From assembly GCF_036588685.1 (NCBI RefSeq), contig NC_086378.1:18391578-18455577 (forward strand): a stretch of 64,000 bases of DNA, read 5' to 3'. Below the pieces are notes generated by a model. It searched no databases, was not told the DNA's origin, and was given only the letters and a program-made list of their open reading frames with translations. This stretch comes from Mytilus trossulus. Taxonomy: Eukaryota; Mollusca; Bivalvia; Mytilida; Mytilidae. Positions 1-13,140 of this stretch are shown here, one piece after another. The stretch's first letter is position 1, and the number at the start of each line of letters is the position of its first letter. The position numbers and the translations under genes were made by a program.

Positions 1-245
1 TAATATTGGAAAACAGAAAAATGTGAAATGTTGAGTTGTAATCATGGTAATAAAACTAAAGAATTATGAAGATTGGACCCTACATTAGCAAACACTCTTT
101 ATTTTAAATTTAAAATTTCTGTTTCAACATTTCAGTATTTTTTCCGTGCAAAATACCCACTACTGTCCTCATTCAAATGTATTGTTCTGGCATTATTTAA
201 AGATACAATGTCATTGTCAAACATCAGTAAATACAACTGTAAATA

Positions 246-1387
246 CAGTGAAAACTGGGTAAACCGAACCCTGATAAAACCAAATTTCAGTTTAAACCGA
301 ACAATTTTCAAAGTCCCACAAAATTTCCCTATCATTTAACGTTAATCTAACCTGAAATAACCGAACCCTGTCAACACCGAATACCGAACGCCTTTTGAAG
401 GCTCGTTAGTAAATTTTTATCTAAAAATTACCTGTCAACATCGATCGATAGCAATCAAAACAATAAAATATTATAATGATTTGCATGATTTAATTAAACA
501 AACACAGGATGGCAGAGTATCCCCGAGGGTATTTGAGGTTTAATGAACTTACATGGGAGTTGTTATTACAAACTAATTAGCATGTCTGTGTCAATGTATA
601 AAATGATTGTTTTGTAAAGAAACGATAAAAAATTGACCAGCTGTACCCCCACCGCCGATAATGACAAGAAAGGAACTTTCCCTCAGATCAATTAAATGCA
701 CCTTACTCAAATAATTACGGCCACAAAATCGTAACTGCCATTCTGTAACTAAACTGTTTAATTAAATAATAGTTTTAAAGCCCTTCACTGGATTAAGAAA
801 TTGTGCAACACAGCAAGGTAAATGGATTTCGATTGCTGGATTCCCTTTAGATGCCCTATATATTTGATTTGAATGCTCCCGAAGACTTCCGTTAGCTACT
901 TAGCAATGATAAAGTCCGAGAATAAACTGGATCCCTGCTGTTGTTTCACTTTTTTTGTGTCTCGAAGTATCAATCAGCGGGTGATCAGTTTAGTCCGAGA
1001 ACTCGTGTGAACAATGACGTTCCCGATTCAGCTAAGGAATCGTCATTTGACAGTAACTGTGAGTCTGAATTGGTCAGTAAATTAACGGATGAGAAAATAG
1101 TTATAAAACGCAAATTCGCTCCCTGACGAGCGTGATTGACAGAGTGGCGTTTGATTTATAAACAAAAATGTATCAAAACGTCTATCTTCATCTTCTTTTA
1201 TTTTAAAATTTACATCTAAATCAACACAAAAATAAACTGTCGTCTGTTGTGTCACCTTTTATCCTTTGTCAGTAAACGCCAAAATTATTTTGGTGTCGAC
1301 TTCTGTTTACCTCTATAATCCGAACACCTGTGAAAACCGAACAAAACGCAAAGTCCCGTGGGTGTTCGGTTTGGACAGGTTTCACTG
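246..1387. mobile_element. pogo/Tigger-like DNA transposon remnant
   Basis: The two ends are imperfect inverted repeats: the left starts CAGTGAAAACTGGGTAAACC and the inverted right end reads CAGTGAAACCTGTCCAAACC, both followed by a CGAAC-type motif. Each end is flanked by TA (244-245 and 1388-1389), the expected target duplication of Tc1/mariner/pogo elements. Further copies of the AACCGAAC motif lie inside both ends. The 1.14 kb length is too short for an intact transposase. A 61-codon open frame at 941-1126, ending in a lysine/arginine-rich tail, may be a remnant of the transposase C-terminus, but I cannot prove that. The superfamily call rests on TIR style and TA flanks. Confidence 0.65.
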
Positions 1388-1554
1388 TATACCAAAACTA
1401 TGATTTCAACTCCATAATAATTAACATTTTCAGATGTTTATGACTGTATTACTTTTCTTACTGGTATATTTATATATGTAGTTTTACAGATTATGCAGAC
1501 TTGTACATGTACTAGATGAATGTCTTATATTGTTAAGTGTTTTTCCTATCTTAC

Positions 1555-1700
1555 CCTTGGTGGTCCTATAATTGTTCCTGTCCAGTGTGTTAATGTATTA
1601 TCATCATCATTCTCTAAACCCCAGCTTATTGTGCCGTCACTAACACCCTTCTGTCCAGTCTCTAACTCATCTAATAATTTAAAATTTCTTGGTACTTTCA
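1555..1700 (-). CDS. UBE2V2: UBE2V exon 2 (residues 8-56)
   Basis: Acceptor TATGTTGCAG precedes the exon at 1701-1710 and donor GTAAGA follows it at 1554-1549 (minus strand). It enters in phase 1 and ends after an arginine codon in phase 0. It carries the conserved KVPRNF, SWGLE and TGTIIGPPR blocks of the UEV family. Confidence 0.9.
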
Positions 1701-4700
1701 CTGCAACATAAAACATAAAATTAAGTTTATGGAAGACAGACATACATCATGTACATCATGTACCTTTTTGATACGACTATGTCCAAAATGCAATGGAAGA
1801 ATTTGGTGAAACAGAAAGTCAATATTTATTGGTCAAATCTAATTAAACAAGAAATTACATTGTTTACATCTCTTGAACATCTTGGAGAAATTTTTACTAT
1901 TGAAATGTCACCCAATAGCAAGAACTATACAGTGTATCAGTCAATATAGGAGACATATTGAGAATGCAGGTCCAACTTAAAATCTTAACTGGAACCTACA
2001 TTCTTCAGAAAAAAAGGGCTTTGTTCAAAAGTGATTTTATATAATAAGACTAAATTCCAAATTACATGTACTTTGCTAATGATTATAGTCTACTTAAAAG
2101 TTTGTAAAACTAACAATAATTGTCAAACAGGGAAGAGTTTCAGTTCTGTTTTAATGAATACATTGTATCAGTGATGTTTTCCATTTATGGTACATTTTGT
2201 ACTGGGTTTGTTACCAGCAAAGTTTTTAAAGTATGAAGTAATGGTACTAAATATACACAGGGTATTAACAATTGGTCAATATTACAATCTCATTGACAAG
2301 ATAATGAAAGAAATTGTCTTCCACTAATTGATTCAAAGTCTAGTTGATGTTTTGAATGGTTGCCAATAAAAAAATAAAGTCTTTTAGATATTTTGTCATT
2401 AATTTGTGATGGAAATTCAGGCTCACCCTTGTGACAAAAAAAATGAATTAGTGTTTGCCCCCAGGATGGCCAGTGCTATATTTTCAACCATGTTTCTATC
2501 TTGGATTTATAACAAATTGTAATGGGCCTGGGGCCATGGCTCATTATTTTTTTTGGAAAATCAGTGTTGCTATGATAATTTCAATGGTGCTAGGGATAAA
2601 CAAAGGAACTGATGGATTTATTTAAATCTTCATGTGCAGTAGTTTAGGTGGAAAACATATTTATAGTAGACCCTAGTTTTGACTTTTGAGTTCAGAGCCA
2701 AATTCGTTATCAGTATTCTTCAAAATCTTTTCACCTCTGAACATCATGAACATGGATCAGTATAGTTTTAATCCATCATACATTTGCATTGAACTTGTAT
2801 GTTATATTTGTTATTCTCATAGGATTTTGTCTAATGCTTATTCCGTTTCTGTGTGTGTTACATTTTAAAGTTGTGTCGTTGTTCTCCTATATTTAATGCG
2901 TTTCCCTCAGATTTAGTTTGTTACCCCGATTTTGTTTTTTGTCAATGGATTTATGAGTTTTGAACAGCGGTATACTACTGTTGCCTTTATTGTACACATT
3001 TTGGTTTCAGGGCAGCTGAAGCCCTCCTCAGGGTGGAGGATTTTCTCACGGTCTTGAAGACCCTTGAATAGGTGGCCTTCAGCTGTATTCTGCTCTTTTG
3101 TCTGGTTGTTGTCTCTTAGACACATTCCCTGTTTTCATTCTCAATTTCATAATACATACATTGGTTTTGTAAATGAAATCAATATTATAATCATAGTAAA
3201 TTTTTCTTTTTACACTACATTTGTAGCTAGTATACTGTGGGATATCAAATGGATAACCTTTTGTTAATTAACATGATTAATGTTTGATTCAAGAAAACTA
3301 TTTCACAGTACATTGTACTTGTATCAATAAATTCAAAGTTTCTACCAAAACATTTTTTCTGAAAATTGTTCAGGAATCAACTGCCATGTCTGTTGCAAGA
3401 GAAACACTATATACTGATGAAGGATCAACAAATACAGTGACAGTGACTAAGCAGTTTACAAAGGCTAGTCTTTGGCAAACTAAAAAAAACAATAATTGAG
3501 TAAAAAGGAGAACAAATCATGTCACAAATGTACATGTACTCAAAGCTCATGCAATATTCTGTAGGTGTGACTTCATGATTAGACACCATATTTGATTGAT
3601 TTTAGAATTTGACAGAATATGTCCCAAATAAAGGAACCCCCTGTTTTGACTAAACAGGCATAAGGCCACACCAATTAAATTTCTTGTTCGATGGACCCGC
3701 CCGCACCTTTTTTTTCAAAACAGATTTTTTTTTAATTTTTTTATATTCCCGCTTCCCCCATCCGGAAATGTAATCATGTCCATTTCCGGCACTGTTTTTT
3801 TGTTGTTAATATTAAAAAAAAAGATATCAATATTTGTTTTTAAAATCACTGTCTAACCTGTATATATAACAATTTTAAACCTACATGTATAAGCACCCCA
3901 CCACACTGTGTAAATATCTTTCAGCACGAGACCAATTTATCTCAAGTGGGAGTGCTGCGATATAATATATATAACAGTGGAAATGCCTGTACAGAACAAA
4001 ACATTGTTTTTTTCCCCGGCCCCTTAATTATATTCTCTATTAATAAATGTTCGTTGTTAGAATAAAGTACAAAGAACTTAGAACATCTGAAGGAATTGCC
4101 TTCAACTGCAATTATATTGTATGCTAGCGAAAAAAACTATCCATAGCCACTGCATGTGTATGCACCTGTCCTGATTAATTCAGGGGCCTGTTGTTCAGCA
4201 GTTATCGTTTGTTGATGTGGTTCATTGGTATTTTAGTGTTTGGATATATATAAATTGGATAGTTTTCTGGATCAAAGCCCTTTGTAAAAGGTCGTATTTT
4301 GACCTGTGTTTATTATTACCAAGGGGTCAATTTACTGATGTAGAAAAGAAAATAGAAATACCAAGAATTTGTATAGTGCCACTATACAAAACGTTTGAAA
4401 ACTTAGAATTTTTTACTCAAAAAGAGGAGAAATACATCATATTTTAAACAACTTTTCTAAAAGAGGGGTCCACTTATTGTGAATAATATTAAACTGTGAA
4501 AGAAAATGTGGAGTCAATTTAAAAAAACAAATTACTACTAAGATTTATCTTAAGTATACTGATTTGTTTATGACTTAAGACCAATCTTAGTCGTAAGTTT
4601 TTTTGTGAAATCTGGAATATTACAAAATTCATGTACATGGTTTGACCATTTAATACCAGATAGGTACATTGTATGTAGTTCTTTGGGAAAATATGAGCTC

Positions 4701-6387
4701 TTTTGTTTTGAACTAACAGAGACATATATATACATATATATGGATATAAAAGTCTCTGGTACTAAGTGTTTTTTCAAAAAAATTAATATATTATAACTTA
4801 TATTGACCCCTCATACATGTCATATAAGGGATATTTATAACATTAAAGGGGTTGTCCCCAACCTAATAATGACTTGGATGGAGAATTGTCTCATTGTCAG
4901 CTACACATTTATATATAAACAAGATTTAATTCTTCAATTATTTCTTGGTGAACAGGGAAAAATACTTCATAAATTAAAAAGTGTCAAAGTACAAGTGATA
5001 CATTGTACATAGATTATAATATTGTCAAAACCTATTATTTTATATGTTTACAAAAAAAATTATAATTGCTCGCCTTCATTTTTCAAGCTTCTCCTAAAAA
5101 ATTTACAAATTAATTTTTTTTTTATTTAAATTTCAAAATCGCTCGCTCACCCCAATTTTTGAAGTCCAAAAATCAGTCGAAGAAGAAATTAAATTGGTGT
5201 GGCCAAAGACAAATAATATTCATGTAACATAGTGAATAGAAAGTAATCAGGGAAAGCAATTTATTGATATTAACTGTTTTAAATTTAAATGTATATAGAA
5301 ACAGGGGATTCTACTGGGGAAAGGTAGTGCCTAGTGGGTTGTCATCCCGCAATACTGACAAATAAATGATTTATTCCAGAGTCCTTAAATCCTGCAAAAA
5401 TAAAGGCCATATCCCAAAATTCACACTAAAATATCTTAATGCTGACAAAGATAAGATAGAGAATGGAAATTGGGAATGTGCCAAAGAGACAAAAACACGA
5501 CCATAGTACAGACAACAGCAGGTCACCAACAGGTCTTCAATGCAGCGAGAAATTCCTGCACCCAGAGGCTTCCTTCAGATAGCCCCTTAACAAATATGTA
5601 TACTAGTTCAGTGATAATGAACGCAACACTACACTCTAAATTGTACTCAAGAAACAAAAATTCAAAATAATACAAGAGTTATTAACAAGGGCTAGAGGCC
5701 CCCCAACTTGGGACAGGGGCAAAAATGTGGCGGGGTAAACATGTTTATGACATCTCATCACTCCCCCTTTACCTCTAGTCAATGTAGAAAAGTAAACACA
5801 TTTTCAATAAAAGGTCTTTTTAGCCCCTCAAGTTAAACTGTAAAGTTATTCATGAACTAATGAGCAAAAATATTGTTGAGAAGGATTTGAACGTGGTCCA
5901 ACACATGACTTGAAAGAAATGAAACAATTCATGCTTGAGGTGGTAGTGCAACATCATCTTGATGGGTGTGTGTCTGGTTATACTATAGCAAAAACAAGAT
6001 CCTGTATCAATACCAAGGCTAAAACAGGAAATTCTTAGTGTAAACTATGTTACCATTGAATCGTTTATTGAGTAAACAGTGTATTTGAAGGCAGACTATC
6101 CATTTTATCATTAGAACAACATTTAAAATTTGTTCTTAAATCAAAATTTGGTTCAATTCTTTATGAAAGAAATACCATGATGTTGTGAAAATGGGAGACA
6201 CCAAACCGGCGTGAAATTCCAAAGTGTTTCACGAACAAGATTTACAAAGAGGGCTCTCGTTCAAGATGTCAAGTATAAGAATATGTGTAGTAGAAGTCAT
6301 TTGACATGTTAATTTAAATCAAATCTCTGCAAAACTGTTAGAAAAATAGATATTTAGATCTCGACCTGTATCTGTGGAACCCGCCAT
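1555..6387 (-). CDS. UBE2V2: Ubiquitin-conjugating enzyme E2 variant (UBE2V2/MMS2-like), 5' part
   Basis: Family knowledge: UEV proteins have the E2 fold but lack the catalytic cysteine. They pair with UBC13 (UBE2N) to build K63-linked ubiquitin chains in DNA-damage tolerance and immune signalling. Two coding exons are visible: 6387-6366 (MAGSTDT plus one base) and 1700-1555. Joined in phase 1 they give VKVPRNF directly after MAGSTDT, matching the UEV N-terminus. Exon 2 continues through a GQKGV and SWGLE block to HWTG and ends at GPPR, the usual place of an intron in this family. The first exon starts at an ATG in good context (ATCATGG). Exons 3 and 4 are not in the first 1.5 kb, so the gene runs off the left edge. 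UBE2V1 versus UBE2V2 cannot be decided from this part. Confidence 0.85.
2810..3155 (+). repeat. Dispersed repeat, family M1
   Basis: A block ending in GTTGTTGTCTCTTAGACAC and then ATTCCCTGTTTTCATTCTC. The same ending recurs at 17330-17380 and 58395-58450, and on the opposite strand at 5455-5500. It also carries a GCGGTATACTACTGTTGCC motif. Several copies in 64 kb show a high-copy family; I cannot assign a class. Confidence 0.6.
5455..5640 (-). repeat. Dispersed repeat, family M1 (reverse copy)
   Basis: Contains GAATGTGCCAAAGAGAC, the reverse complement of the conserved end seen at 58420 and 17350. Downstream sequence (cctgcacccagaggcttcc) resembles the inverted middle part of the copy at 3010-3075. 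Confidence 0.5.
6366..6387 (-). CDS. UBE2V2: UBE2V exon 1 (residues 1-7 and start of 8)
   Basis: Only 22 coding bases: seven codons (MAGSTDT) plus one base, then a donor GTCGAG. The single base joins the TG that opens exon 2 to make valine, restoring VKVPRNF. Assignment rests on phase and on the short N-terminus typical of UEV genes. The donor is not strong and the exon is very short, so confidence is moderate. Confidence 0.7.
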
Positions 6388-6840
6388 GATGGTTGCTATA
6401 TGTAATATCAGGACCGAGTTAGGAATGGAGCGAATCCGGATGAGTGTTATTCGTCACAGGTGTAGAATATTATTTGTGTTTGGGAGAGTCGACAAAACCT
6501 GCATGCACTAGAGTTATCTTTAACATGTCACTACCTTAGCCGATATTGTTTTCCCCCAAATGAATGAATTACATTATCAAACAGTTAAATTGTACAAATA
6601 AAAGTTATCGAACACTATGATCAGTTTTATACTTTATAAAACACCGTATAATTGGACATATTGATTTATGGTGAAGAGATTTTCCTAGTCGATTGTTCCG
6701 TCTTCTTTCAGGATATTTTATTGTTCTTTGTTCTTTGTTCCCAATACTTTCTGTCATTAAATTACACGTGTAAAATGTTCTTCCCGGTAATGAATGATAA
6801 TTCGACGTGTATAATAAAATTTTATGATTGTACGAAAATC

Positions 6841-7870
6841 TAAGTCCATTTAAAAGTAAATTACAGAAAAAACGGAGTAATCTATTTACAAACTTTACTT
6901 CTGGATACAATCTTATGATCATAAATAAGCTTCTGTCCAAGTTTGGTACAAACCCAGGATAGTTTAAGAAAGTTATTAAAATTTAAAAAAAATTAACCAC
7001 AGAGTGAATGTAATGGTTCCCCGCAGAAAAACTAAGTCCATTTAAAAGTAAAATATGGAAAAAGTGGATTTATTTATTTACAAAATTTACTTCTGGATAC
7101 TATCTTATGATCATAAACAAGCTTCTGTCCAAGTTTGGTACAAACCCAGGATAGTTGGAGAAAGTTATTAAAATTCTAAAAATTTAACCACAGAGTGAAT
7201 ATTTTGTTTCCCCGCAGAAAAAACTAAGTCCATTTAAGGTAAAATACTGAAAAAATGGAATTTTATTTTTACAAAATTTACTTCTGGATACTATCTTATG
7301 ATCATAAACAAGCTTCTGTCCAAGTTTGGTACAAACCCAGGATAGTTGGAGAAAGTTATCAAAATTCTAAAAACTTTAACCACATAGTGAATGTTTTGTT
7401 TCCTCGCAGAAAAAACTAAGTCCATTTAAGGTAAAATACGGAAAAAATGGAATTTTATTTTTACAAAATTTACTTCTGGATACTATCTTATGATCATAAA
7501 CAAGCTTCTGTCCAAGTTTGGTACAAACCAGGATAGTTGGAGAAAGTTATCAAAATTCTAAAAACTTTAACCACAGAGTGAATGTTTTGTTTCCCCCCAG
7601 AAAAAACTAAGTCCATTTATGGTAAAATACGGATAAAATGGAATTTTATTTTTACAAAATTTACTTCTGGATACTATCTTATGATCATAAACAAGCTTCT
7701 GTCAAAGTTTGGAAGAAATCCAGTATAGTTTAAGAAAGTTATTAAAATTTCAAAAACTTTAACCACAGAGTGAATATTTGTTGACGCCGCCGACGACGCC
7801 GACGCCGACGGAATGTAGGATCGCTTAGTCTCGCTTTTTCGACTAAAGTCGAAGGCTCGACAAAAAGGAG
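6841..7870 (+). repeat. Hairpin-ended repeat family C, five ~192-bp tandem units
   Basis: The block starting TAAGTCCATTTA recurs at 6841, 7033, 7225, 7417 and 7608, giving periods of 192, 192, 192 and 191 bp. Each unit contains GATACTATCTTATGATCAT or a close variant and CAGAGTGAAT. After the last unit comes a GCC/GAC-rich tract (about 7782-7805), then a hairpin built on TTCGACTAAAGTCGAA (about 7839-7855). The same family lies in the opposite orientation at 36078-36950. Confidence 0.85.
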
Positions 7871-10114
7871 GGATTTTCCTGTTTCCCGACATTAACACAA
7901 AAATGTTTACGGCAGTTATCATGAAACTTTGCTGAAATGTTTATATCTATTGTTGTAAACTCCCTTTCGAATTTTTAAAATTTTATATTTTGTTATTGAG
8001 GTAAGGGATTTTATTCATTAGAAAAAAGGAGATATTTTCTAGTTTTCAAAAATAATTCAAAAATGCTTTCAGCAGTTCTAACGAAACGTTGGTGTATTGT
8101 TTATATATATTGACTGACGCTCCCTTTGTTGCTAATAAAAAAACAAATGACCTAAAAGAGTTTGAATATTCTGACTTTTTCTAAGGTGTGTGATTTTTTC
8201 TTAATAAGACTATGAGGCAAAGTGGTATATAGGGTAGAAAAATCCAAAGCACCAATTATAACCATGCAATTTATCAAGTGCTTCAAACGAATTTTGACAC
8301 TCCAAAAGCAATTCATTCAACTATTTTCAAAGGCCTTATTTGAACAATTTTTTTGTCAGCTGAGGTTTTTGATTGTACCAATTCTACTAGTAAGTAGAAT
8401 ACATAGTTTAGTAGGGGAAAAATGGCTTGAAACGAAATAAATCTTTGTTTGTAATGAGTTATGTGCAGCTTCCGACCCAAGTACATGGTTGGAACTTTCA
8501 TTGTATAATGCATTCGGTTCTGCTTTGAAAAGAATCACAAAGCGGAGTATATGTACCATATTATATACATATTATATATTTCTCTCATAATTATCCACTG
8601 TCACTCCTTCATTGTATATATGTTATTGTAGTTAGTCTTTAATTTGTTGCCATAACTATTTATTGTCAATGTGTTAGTGCTAATAAAGTTATCTTATCTT
8701 ATCTTATACAAGGTTAAGTGGTTGTTAGGACCTAGTCCTCAATTGAGATCCTTGTCAGATATTCCTTGCCATATGTTTTTCTTTTTGTCATATTAAGAAT
8801 TGTTTTAATTTAATATGTTCATATGGGAAACAAGGAACATTATTCTCATACAAAAAATTCAGATAATTCTAAATACATATTCATAAAAAAAAAATGGAAT
8901 TCATTACAAAGGATAATCATAAGATATACTTCAATTGTCCTGGACTTCACTTCTGTGATGGGTAGATAATGGAATCCTTCTCTGAATACGGGAAAAACAT
9001 ATTAGCAGTGGTAGACCCCAATGTCCAATGATCTTCAATTTAAACCGAATATTGACTGACAAAAAAATGCTAACATTATCACAATAACAGATAACAAAAC
9101 AAATAAAAGCCCAATAACAGCTAACAAAGAATAAGACAATAACAGCTAACAGCAAATATATTTTCAAAATAACAGATAACAAAGAATTAAATTGCCCCAT
9201 AACAGCATAACAGTTAAACCCCTTGCCCCCCTCTTGTATAGTTAAACAATACAAATCCTTGAAAATATATAATAAAACAAACTTTTAATAAAAGAAGAAA
9301 AATTGAGATGAAATACTTTTCAAAATACTACCGTCAAAAATAAATAATCAAACGTTGAATACAATTTAATGGAAAGATTTTTTTGTATATTAAAACTCTA
9401 TTTAGTCTAAGCAGAGACATAAAGTACAAATATTGTATTACATGTCTCTTGTCTCATTTACATTTTTGGGCTTTAAAACACTGTGGAGCTATAGCAGTAA
9501 CTGCAAGTACTCTCAGATCTGTACTTAGTGTCCGTTTTTTGTTGTTTTTGTTAGGGATGAGGGATAGATAAATATACCCTGCCACTATTTTTCTTTAATT
9601 TTGTATTCTAACTTTAACGTACAAAGATATATGCGAAAAACTGAAAGTATAATTAGATTAAATTGAACGTTATAGTTGTAATTAATCTATTCTGTCGTTT
9701 TACTGTTAAATATCAATTTCGCTTAGGGGTTAGTGGTCTTTTTAGGTGTTCTATATGTTTTGCCGGTAGGCTTCAGGGGAGTACCTGATGAATTGTACCA
9801 AACAGTCCTTAAAGTGTAATGGCCTCCTAATAATACCAGAGAGATATATACACATGTGTAAAAGTACGTCCCTGATATATACTCAATACATTTGTAAGGT
9901 AACAACAGCTTTTTTTTTTATTCAAATCAAGGCCTTTTTTACACCGGTATACAGGTTCGAGACCACAATTGTCGTCCCTTGATTTTCGTTGGTCTTGTTC
10001 ACGAATATAGTCCCTAGTGTTGACAGTGGGTTATTTTTTTATACCCGTTCCAAATTTATTTCTCCATGTTTAATGCCTCAAATTGCAAGTACGGGGATGA
10101 AATTACACTGTTAA
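7871..10114. other. Non-coding AT-rich stretch with LINE tail
   Basis: I see no gene here. It holds a probable non-LTR retrotransposon tail ending near 8706, a stretch at 9080-9215 with repeated AACAGATAACA/AACAGCTAACA words, and otherwise unassigned AT-rich sequence. Open frames in it are low-complexity or lack recognisable domains. Confidence 0.5.
8580..8706 (+). mobile_element. 3' tail of a non-LTR retrotransposon
   Basis: The stretch ends TAATAAAGTTATCTTATCTT followed by further TATCT-type units. A poly(A)-like signal followed by short tandem pentamers is typical of LINE 3' ends. A similar tail occurs at 15125-15165. No reverse transcriptase domain is visible beside it. Confidence 0.45.
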
Positions 10115-11136
10115 ACTAGAGGCTCTAAAGAGCCTGTGTCGCTCACCTTGGTCTATGTTCATATTAAACATTGTACACAGATGGATTCATGACAAAATTG
10201 TGTTTTGGTGATGGTGATGTGTTTGTAGATCTTACTTTACTAAACATTTTTGCTGCTTACAATTATCTATAACAGTAGTTTCTGTGGAAAATGCTAGTGA
10301 AGATCTACAAATTTTGTGAAAATTATTAAAAATTTAATATGAAGGGCAATAACTCCTTAGGGGGTCAATTGACTATTTTGGTCATGTTGACTTATTTTTA
10401 GTTCTTACTTTGCTGTACATTATTGCTGTTTACAGTTTATCACTATCTATAATAATATTCAAGATAATAACAAAAAAAACCAGCAAAATTTCCTCAAAAT
10501 TACCAATTCATGGGCAGCAACCTAACAACCGATAATCCAATTCATCTGAAAATTCCAGGGCAGATAGATCTTGACCTGATCAACAATTTTACTTCATGTC
10601 AGATTTACTCTTAATGCTTTGGTTTTTGAGTTATAAGCCAAAAACTTCATTTTACCCCTATGTTCTATTTTTAGACGTGGTGGCCATCTTGGTTGGTTGG
10701 ACGGGTCATCTGACACAACTTCAAACTAGATACCCCAATGATGATTGTGGCCAAGTTTCAATTAATTTGGCCCAGTAGTTTCAGAGGAGAAGATTTTTCT
10801 AAAAGATAACTAAGATTTACGAAAAATTCCATGTCAGATTGCTCTAAATGCTTTGGTTTTTGAGTTATAAGCCAAAAACTGCATTTTACCCCTATGTTCT
10901 ATTTTTAGCCATGGCGGCCATCTTGGTTGGTTGGCGGGGTCACCGGACACAATTTTTGAACTAGATACCCCAATGATGATTGTGGCCAAGTTTGGTTAAA
11001 TTTGGCCCAGTAGTTTCAGAGGAGAAGATTTTTGTAAAAGTTAACGCCGGACGCAGGACGACGACGACGATGGACGACGGACACAGGACGCCAAGTGATG
11101 AGAAAAGCTCACTTGGCCCTGTGGGCCAGGTGAGCT
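10115..11136 (+). repeat. Hairpin-ended repeat family A, complete copy
   Basis: Starts with the perfect palindrome AGGCTCTAAAGAGCCT followed by GTGTCGCTCACCTTGG, and ends with a hairpin around GGCCCTGTGGGCC and AGGTGAGCT. The ends share an inverted GCTCACCT motif. The core has two tandem units of about 230 bp (10590-10800 and 10830-11040), each with GCTTTGGTTTTTGAGTTATA and CATCTTGGTTGG. A GAC-rich tract (11041-11090) lies just inside the right hairpin. Other copies: 20035-20389, 20390-23115 (interrupted) and 33384-34162. Confidence 0.85.
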
Positions 11137-13140
11137 TAAAAATTTGGGCCAAGAATTTTAAAGGAAAGTAGTGATTTGGTCCAGCTGAAAAAAAGGTTAA
11201 AAAATAGCACTTCGGAAGCCGTCAAAAGATTTCAAGACGCCCTAAACATAAAATTGTCCATATTTTGAGTTAGAGCCGATGAAGTTTTCTATAATTTTGA
11301 TATAATTTGTCCCAAAAGTAGTACAACACACTGTAAAAAAATCATTGAGAAAGCGTAGGTGGGATTTTTTTAATTTTCATTTATGTTCTAAAAGAAATGC
11401 ACTACGAAATAATTGTGGTCTCGGACCTAACAGTCATGTAAAATTTGTGATAAACGGGACGACTTTGTCTTTCATATTGTTAAACTTCCTTTCCTTTGTG
11501 GTAATGCCCCGGATCCGTTCGATTCTTTGATAAATAATTCAGTATACTTAAGTCTTAGTCTCAGTTTGCTATTTATGCACGTGTTTGCGGTGACCATGTT
11601 CACGTCTAGAGTTTCAATTACTGATATAAAGTTCATGCAAACTGATAAAAACTAACTATTTGTTATACGTTTATGATACATAAATATTATCAAGTCTGAA
11701 AAAAATACAAAAGTTTGTTTAGAGCATTGCTTTATATTATAATAGAAATTATACCTTTCTGTTCAGTTCATGACGTTTTTGTATGAAATATTCTTTGAAA
11801 ATAAGGGTTGTCGAGCTTGCTGCCGGTAAATCCAGGCATACTTTTTAACGGTATGATTTATTGATTATTTTACTAATTTTTTTTCATTAATTATACCAAT
11901 ATTGTATAGTGTAGTGGTTTTCCTGCCTTGAATTTTTAACTGCACATGTTCCCTTATTAGGGGTTTCTATTCCACTGATTGAGATTATAAAGGGGATCGA
12001 GGTTTCGTCGGATGCGACACACAAAAACTGTTGTCTCATTAATATATGGTCATATGCTTTTATTTTTATAGATTGTTATCTCAAGTTCCTTTCCGATATC
12101 CATAGCTAGATTAAAACTATTTTGAAATATTTTTGGTTCGGGTGATAATTAGTTGAAAACACATGATTTGTAAACGTGTCGCCGGATTGTCAATTTCATA
12201 AAAATACAGTTTATTGAAAGAGAACATATTTACTTTGTCCCCCTTTTTTTTAAGACACAGAGCCCCTATCGGTAGGTTAATTATTTAATTAATACGAAGC
12301 CTGCATGTTTTCAGTCAAAACTTAACTTTTGTCATCGTAACAATAACTTTATTGACATCAAATCATGTCTTCCTTTATTTAAGAATTGAATGCTTCTTTT
12401 TGTAAATTCATTGGGGTGTAAAAGCGTTGACCGAAGTACATTTTGTATGAAGCGCGGAATTGTTTAAGGAATAACATGTGATGTGCAGTTAGCCAATCAG
12501 AATAACGTATTATAATGAAACTTACATCTAATGTAATTTTTAGTTTTTAAAAATATACATTTGTTATAGTATATGTACGGTCGTATTTGTTTTATAAGTA
12601 AGTTGTGCTTGTTCTTAAGCGAATATAATTTCAGCGGCATGGGGTGATGTACATGTCCCCGGCATGTACGTAATACATTGCACTGTTGAAGTAGCTGGTC
12701 TTCGTTAATTCATACTTCATACTGGAATTACACTCTGTAAGAAGCTACCTGACGCGATCCATTCGCAGACGAAAACGAACCAGTTTAAAAGTATTTAATA
12801 TCAAAACCTGGAAAGACAATTCTATCATGCGCATGGGGCTCCAGCAGATCTTGATGATTTGATATTTTTTGGACTATTCTATGCAGCTTGAAGATAGATG
12901 TGCATGTGCTTATAAAGTAGTTCAGTGCGTTGTTAGTTTTTGCAGATGTTTTTATATGAACATTTTGCTATTGCAATATAGCTATCTTACTTTGTATGTC
13001 TAATGTGTATGTTTTATATGTCTACAAATACATTTTGTGTATTTACTGTCTTCTGATTGGTTTAAATTAATATATTAGTTTTATTTTCAATGTTGTCAAT
13101 TTCGATGGCGACACGCCCATTCTGACGTTGTGTATTCATA
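11137..13140. other. Non-coding AT-rich stretch
   Basis: No exon or RNA gene is recognisable. The one repeat I found is a roughly 75-bp word at 12464-12541 (with TTAGCCAATCAGAA) that recurs at 15499-15573. A slightly more GC-rich patch around 12640-12860 has no supportable function. Confidence 0.4.

Larger units (their letters stand above)
1701..6365 (-). other. UBE2V2: UBE2V intron 1 (about 4.7 kb)
   Basis: This intron holds no convincing coding sequence. It contains a dispersed repeat at 2810-3155 and a reverse-oriented relative at 5455-5640. Short fragments at about 4180-4215 and 5690-5740 resemble the repeat seen complete near 49.3-49.7 kb. The rest is AT-rich and short open frames there show no recognisable domain. 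Confidence 0.6.

Noticed and set aside
6605-6940. 111-codon minus-strand open frame next to UBE2V exon 1
   Set aside because: It overlaps the first family C unit and lacks domain signals.
8931-9254. 107-codon minus-strand open frame with hydrophobic segments
   Set aside because: It arises from repeated AACAGATAACA/AACAGCTAACA words; apparent membrane segments are a composition effect.
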